A stretch of DNA of 44,918 nucleotides from Bacteroidales bacterium (GTDB taxonomy: Bacteria; Bacteroidota; Bacteroidia; Bacteroidales; Paludibacteraceae): positions 1-44,918 of the forward strand of contig SUXD01000022.1 of assembly GCA_015061145.1 (NCBI GenBank). The letters run 5' to 3'. Both the position numbers and the translations under genes were made by a program. Positions within the stretch are counted from its first letter, which is position 1. The number at the start of each line of letters is the position of its first letter. Below the pieces are notes generated by a model. It was given only the letters and a program-made list of their open reading frames with translations, searched no databases and was not told the origin of the DNA. Shown here piece after piece: positions 42,245 through 44,918 of the stretch.

Positions 42245-43507
42245 ATGAACTTAAAGAATGTCGCTTTTGCTTTGTTGGGTGTTACGCTCTTTGCTTGTGC
42301 TCCCAAACAAAAGCCAGAAGAAAAAATCGAGCCGGTTGCGGTGCAAAAGGCGTCAGATAAGAAAGTCTATATGCACATGATGACTTGGTTCGAAACGAAA
42401 GAAACCAATCAGCATCCTGATCCGAAATATGTGGGTAAATGGGGGTGCCATTGGACCATGGATACTTGCAATCCAGATAGTATAGACGCAAACGGGCTGC
42501 AAAACATTGCTTCCTATTATCATCCGCTTACAGGTGCCTATTATTCAGGTGACAAAAATATCATAGAATATCAGTTGCTGCTGATGAAACTGGCCGGCGT
42601 GGATGGTATTATTTTCGACTATACGACCTTGAATCCAGCATGGGATTTCCCGATGCTGATTAGAAATACCGATTCAATAGAGAGCCAGACGCAGAAAATC
42701 GGACTTGATTTCTGCATTCTGTACGAAGATCAGCATATTCGTGATGCAGCTAACCGCAACGAGGTGACCGATAACGAAAAGAATCCGTGCTCAAAGGTGG
42801 AGCGTGCCCGTCTGGATATGGAGCACATTCGTGACAGATATATGTCGCAACCGAACTATATCCATATAGATGGAGATCCTTTGCTGCTCGATTTCGGACC
42901 GCAGACATTCTACAGCGAAGCCGAATGGGACACGATATTCTCTGTGTTTCCCATTAAACCGGTGTTCTTCACCTTGTGGTATCAGAGCAAACCTTGCGGA
43001 AAAAATGCACAAGGGGAGTACTCTTGGATATGGAAAGACCATGTTGCGGGATTGAAGCATTTCTACAATACATACGAATACGATGGTTTGAAGATGGCTT
43101 CGGCGTATCCTGGCTTTGTAGATTTCTATAAAGATGGCGGCTGGGGCGACGGCATAGGCTGGAATATCCCTCACCGTGGCGATACAACTTTGGTTGAAAC
43201 GCTGTCTGAAGCTTTGAACAGCAATTTAGACATCATCCAATTGGCAACATGGAACGATTATGGTGAAGGTACCATGTTTGAGCCGACTGTTGAATTTGGA
43301 TTCACTTTCTTGGCTACATTGCAGAAAATGCTTGGAGTGCAGAATCTGAACGAAGACGACCTTAAACTTTGTTTCGACTTGTATCAAGCTCGCGTGAAAT
43401 ATGCGGCAAGTGCTGAAAAACAAGCTGAACTTGACAGAGCGTCTGCGCTGATGGCAGCTTTGCGTACAGCCGAGGCAAGAGAAATAATTGATGGTTTGGA
43501 CAAGTAA
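42245..43507 (+). CDS. GH71/GH99-like lipoprotein glycoside hydrolase
   Basis: Predicted lipoprotein of 420 residues; lipobox LFAC with Cys18. The fold appears to be a (beta/alpha)8 barrel: KVYMHMMTWFETKE at the start, LAGVDGIIFDYTTL and LDFCILYEDQHI. The motif TWNDYGEGTMFEP contains Asp338 and Glu341. In GH71 alpha-1,3-glucanases (WNDYGE) and GH99 (E-W-H-E) two acidic residues three apart form the catalytic pair, which supports activity. A role in splitting an alpha-glucan or alpha-glucosyl mannoside at the surface or in the periplasm is inferred. The C-terminal ~60 residues are helical. Sits downstream of an internal terminator, before an FHS permease. Confidence 0.8.
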   Translation: MNLKNVAFALLGVTLFACAPKQKPEEKIEPVAVQKASDKKVYMHMMTWFETKETNQHPDPKYVGKWGCHWTMDTCNPDSIDANGLQNIASYYHPLTGAYYSGDKNIIEYQLLLMKLAGVDGIIFDYTTLNPAWDFPMLIRNTDSIESQTQKIGLDFCILYEDQHIRDAANRNEVTDNEKNPCSKVERARLDMEHIRDRYMSQPNYIHIDGDPLLLDFGPQTFYSEAEWDTIFSVFPIKPVFFTLWYQSKPCGKNAQGEYSWIWKDHVAGLKHFYNTYEYDGLKMASAYPGFVDFYKDGGWGDGIGWNIPHRGDTTLVETLSEALNSNLDIIQLATWNDYGEGTMFEPTVEFGFTFLATLQKMLGVQNLNEDDLKLCFDLYQARVKYAASAEKQAELDRASALMAALRTAEAREIIDGLDK

Positions 43508-43525
43508 TTCTAAAAACAAATAATT

Positions 43526-44812
43526 ATGTCAGACAACAAGAAAAACAATTACACATTGCCAATTATCGTGATGTTTTTGCTGTATTTTATGATAGCATTT
43601 GTCACGAATTTTGCTGGTTCAATGGGGTCAATCGTCAAAAACCAGTTTGGTGTAAGCAATGCACTTGCATTGTTGGGTCTTGCAGTAAATTTTATTGCGT
43701 ATGCTTTTATGGGTATTCCGGCAGGAATGATTCTGAAACGCAAAGGCTATAAGTTCACATCGTTGTGTGCCGTGTTGGTCGGTTTGGTGGGAGTGGCCAT
43801 CCAATGGATTTCCGGACCAGCAGAATCTTTTGCTGTTTATATTGTAGGCGCGTTTGTGGCTGGATTTTCCATGTGTATGCTTAATGTGGTTGTCAATCCA
43901 ATGCTTAACACTTTAGGTGGTGGTGGAAACAGAGGCAATCAATTGAACTTGTTCGGTGGTGCCTTCAATTCTATAGGTGGTACTATTGCGCCGGTATTGC
44001 TGGGATATTTGCTCGGAGGTATTGCTATAGAGGACGCAAAAGTGCCGAATGCTGCGCCTGCCATGATTGCCGCAATGGCAATCTTTGCCTTGGCCTTTTT
44101 GGTGATTGCGTTTACAAAAATCCCTGAACCGCACATGGAAACACCCGAAGAAAAAGCGGCTCGGTTGGCAGGTAAAGGACAGAAGGACGCGCATGGACCT
44201 TTTTCCTTCCGTCACTTTATGCTGGGTGCCTTGGCTATATTCTTCTATGTAGGCGCCGAGGTGGGCATACCATTCGTAGGTGATTTGTATATGAAGGCTT
44301 CGGTAGAAGATGGAGGTGTAGGACTTGCGCCTGCGCTTGCAGGAACTTTGGTGGGATGCTATTGGTTCTTGATGATGTGTGGCCGTTTCATTGGCGGTGC
44401 TATCGGTGGAAAAGTATCATCCAAAGTAATGCTGTCAGCAGTTTCATCTGTTGCCATTTGCTTGATATTGGGCGTAATGTTGATACCTTCGGATATAAAG
44501 ATAAACATTGGCGATATGGGTGAAATTCCACTCAACATGATATGCATGGTGCTTTGCGGTCTTTGCACCTCAGTAATGTGGGGATGTATCTTTAATCTCT
44601 CGACTGAGGGTTTGGGCAAGTATGTTCCGATGGCATCAGGTATATATATGGTGATGGTTTGCGGTGGCGCATTGTCGTTTGTTCAAGGCGCTTTGGCTGA
44701 TGCAATAGGCTATCTTGGCAGTTACATGCTTGTGCTGATTAGCTTTGCGTACATCCTTTTCTATGCTCTTGTTGGCAGCAAGAATGTGAATAAAGATATT
44801 CCTACGGATTAA
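43526..44812 (+). CDS. MFS transporter, FHS-like hexose permease
   Basis: Inner-membrane permease of 428 residues with 12 predicted helices. GSMGSIVKNQFGVSNALALLGLAVNFIAYAFMGIPAGMIL at the start, MCMLNVVVNPMLNTLGG with NRGNQLNLFGGAFNSIGG, and WGCIFNLSTEGLGKYVPMASG resemble the fucose/glucose-galactose (FucP/GluP) group. In this locus it could import glucose freed by the GH97 enzyme, complementing the disaccharide permease. Substrate is inferred from context. It lies 18 bp after the GH71/99-like gene and 75 bp before a ROK-type kinase gene. Confidence 0.88.
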   Translation: MSDNKKNNYTLPIIVMFLLYFMIAFVTNFAGSMGSIVKNQFGVSNALALLGLAVNFIAYAFMGIPAGMILKRKGYKFTSLCAVLVGLVGVAIQWISGPAESFAVYIVGAFVAGFSMCMLNVVVNPMLNTLGGGGNRGNQLNLFGGAFNSIGGTIAPVLLGYLLGGIAIEDAKVPNAAPAMIAAMAIFALAFLVIAFTKIPEPHMETPEEKAARLAGKGQKDAHGPFSFRHFMLGALAIFFYVGAEVGIPFVGDLYMKASVEDGGVGLAPALAGTLVGCYWFLMMCGRFIGGAIGGKVSSKVMLSAVSSVAICLILGVMLIPSDIKINIGDMGEIPLNMICMVLCGLCTSVMWGCIFNLSTEGLGKYVPMASGIYMVMVCGGALSFVQGALADAIGYLGSYMLVLISFAYILFYALVGSKNVNKDIPTD

Positions 44813-44887
44813 CTGATGTTTGATAATTAAAACTTGTCGACTACTTGTCGCTTTTAAATTTTATACTTTAAACTTTATATTCAAATT

Positions 44888-44918
44888 ATGGAAAAATCTT
44901 ATGTAGTCGGTATCGACA
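44888..44918 (+). CDS. ROK-family sugar kinase, probable glucokinase (3' truncated by window)
   Basis: Only the first ten codons are present (MEKSYVVGID). The 'YVVGID' start is that of ROK/ASKHA kinases, where an Ile-Gly-Gly-Thr phosphate-binding motif would follow outside the window. A glucokinase would complete the pathway by phosphorylating free glucose released by phosphorolysis and by the GH97 enzyme. Based on so few residues the call is tentative, although the context fits well. Confidence 0.6.
   Translation, partial: MEKSYVVGID

Noticed and set aside
1-44918. CRISPR array, tRNA, rRNA, insertion sequence or prophage
   Set aside because: No spaced direct-repeat array, cloverleaf, transposase, integrase or terminal inverted repeat was recognised anywhere in the window.

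Overview
The window looks like a chromosomal segment of a member of the Bacteroidota, most likely the order Bacteroidales. Evidence is the SusC/SusD pair with a DUF6377-type regulator, a GH97 glucosidase, the near absence of Shine-Dalgarno sequences, many promoters of the phylum-specific type (-7 box TAnnTTTG), a 330-residue EF-Ts, a PPi-dependent phosphofructokinase and a probable type IX secretion cargo protein. No rRNA, tRNA, CRISPR array, insertion sequence or phage gene was seen. The window begins inside rpoC and ends ten codons into a ROK-type sugar kinase.

Region 1 (1-13.5 kb) is mostly housekeeping: the rpoC 3' end, lon, a convergent mutY-ctp (S41 protease) operon, an HU gene followed by a 29-codon very basic ORF resembling the AURKAIP1/COX24 (mS38) family, an RNase G/E gene, menA, then rplM-rpsI, rpsB and tsf, and a lipid kinase. 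Promoters, intrinsic terminators and structured ribosomal-protein leaders are easy to read here.

Region 2 (13.5-26.3 kb) holds a two-gene ABC exporter overlapping an L,D-carboxypeptidase and a SpoU RNA methyltransferase, a DUF308/HdeD-like membrane protein, a secreted protein with a C-terminal domain like T9SS sorting signals, pfp, rarA, a DUF4250 pair, an ABC-F ATPase, and a short envelope operon (unknown protein, lipid A-type acyltransferase, GT2 glycosyltransferase).

Region 3 (26.4-44.9 kb) is a polysaccharide-utilization-type locus built around phosphorolysis of alpha-glucosides. It contains a membrane-bound DUF6377 regulator, SusC, SusD, a secreted GH97 alpha-glucosidase with the SusB catalytic triad spacing, two dissimilar cytoplasmic GH65 enzymes, beta-phosphoglucomutase, a GPH/SLC45-like disaccharide permease, a GH71/GH99-like lipoprotein with a D-Y-G-E motif, an FHS-type hexose permease and a ROK kinase. 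The inferred logic is outer-membrane capture of an alpha-glucan or alpha-glucoside, periplasmic trimming, and import of disaccharide and glucose. GH65 would then yield beta-glucose-1-phosphate plus glucose, PgmB would convert the former to glucose-6-phosphate and the ROK kinase would phosphorylate the latter. No GH13 amylase or SusE/F is present, so the substrate is probably not simply starch; kojibiose-, nigerose- or maltose-type linkages remain open.

A recurring arrangement is a strong intrinsic terminator hairpin ending 13-21 nt before the start codon of the next co-directional gene (before rng, tsf and the GH71/99-like gene), which suggests attenuation or partial read-through as a way of grading expression.
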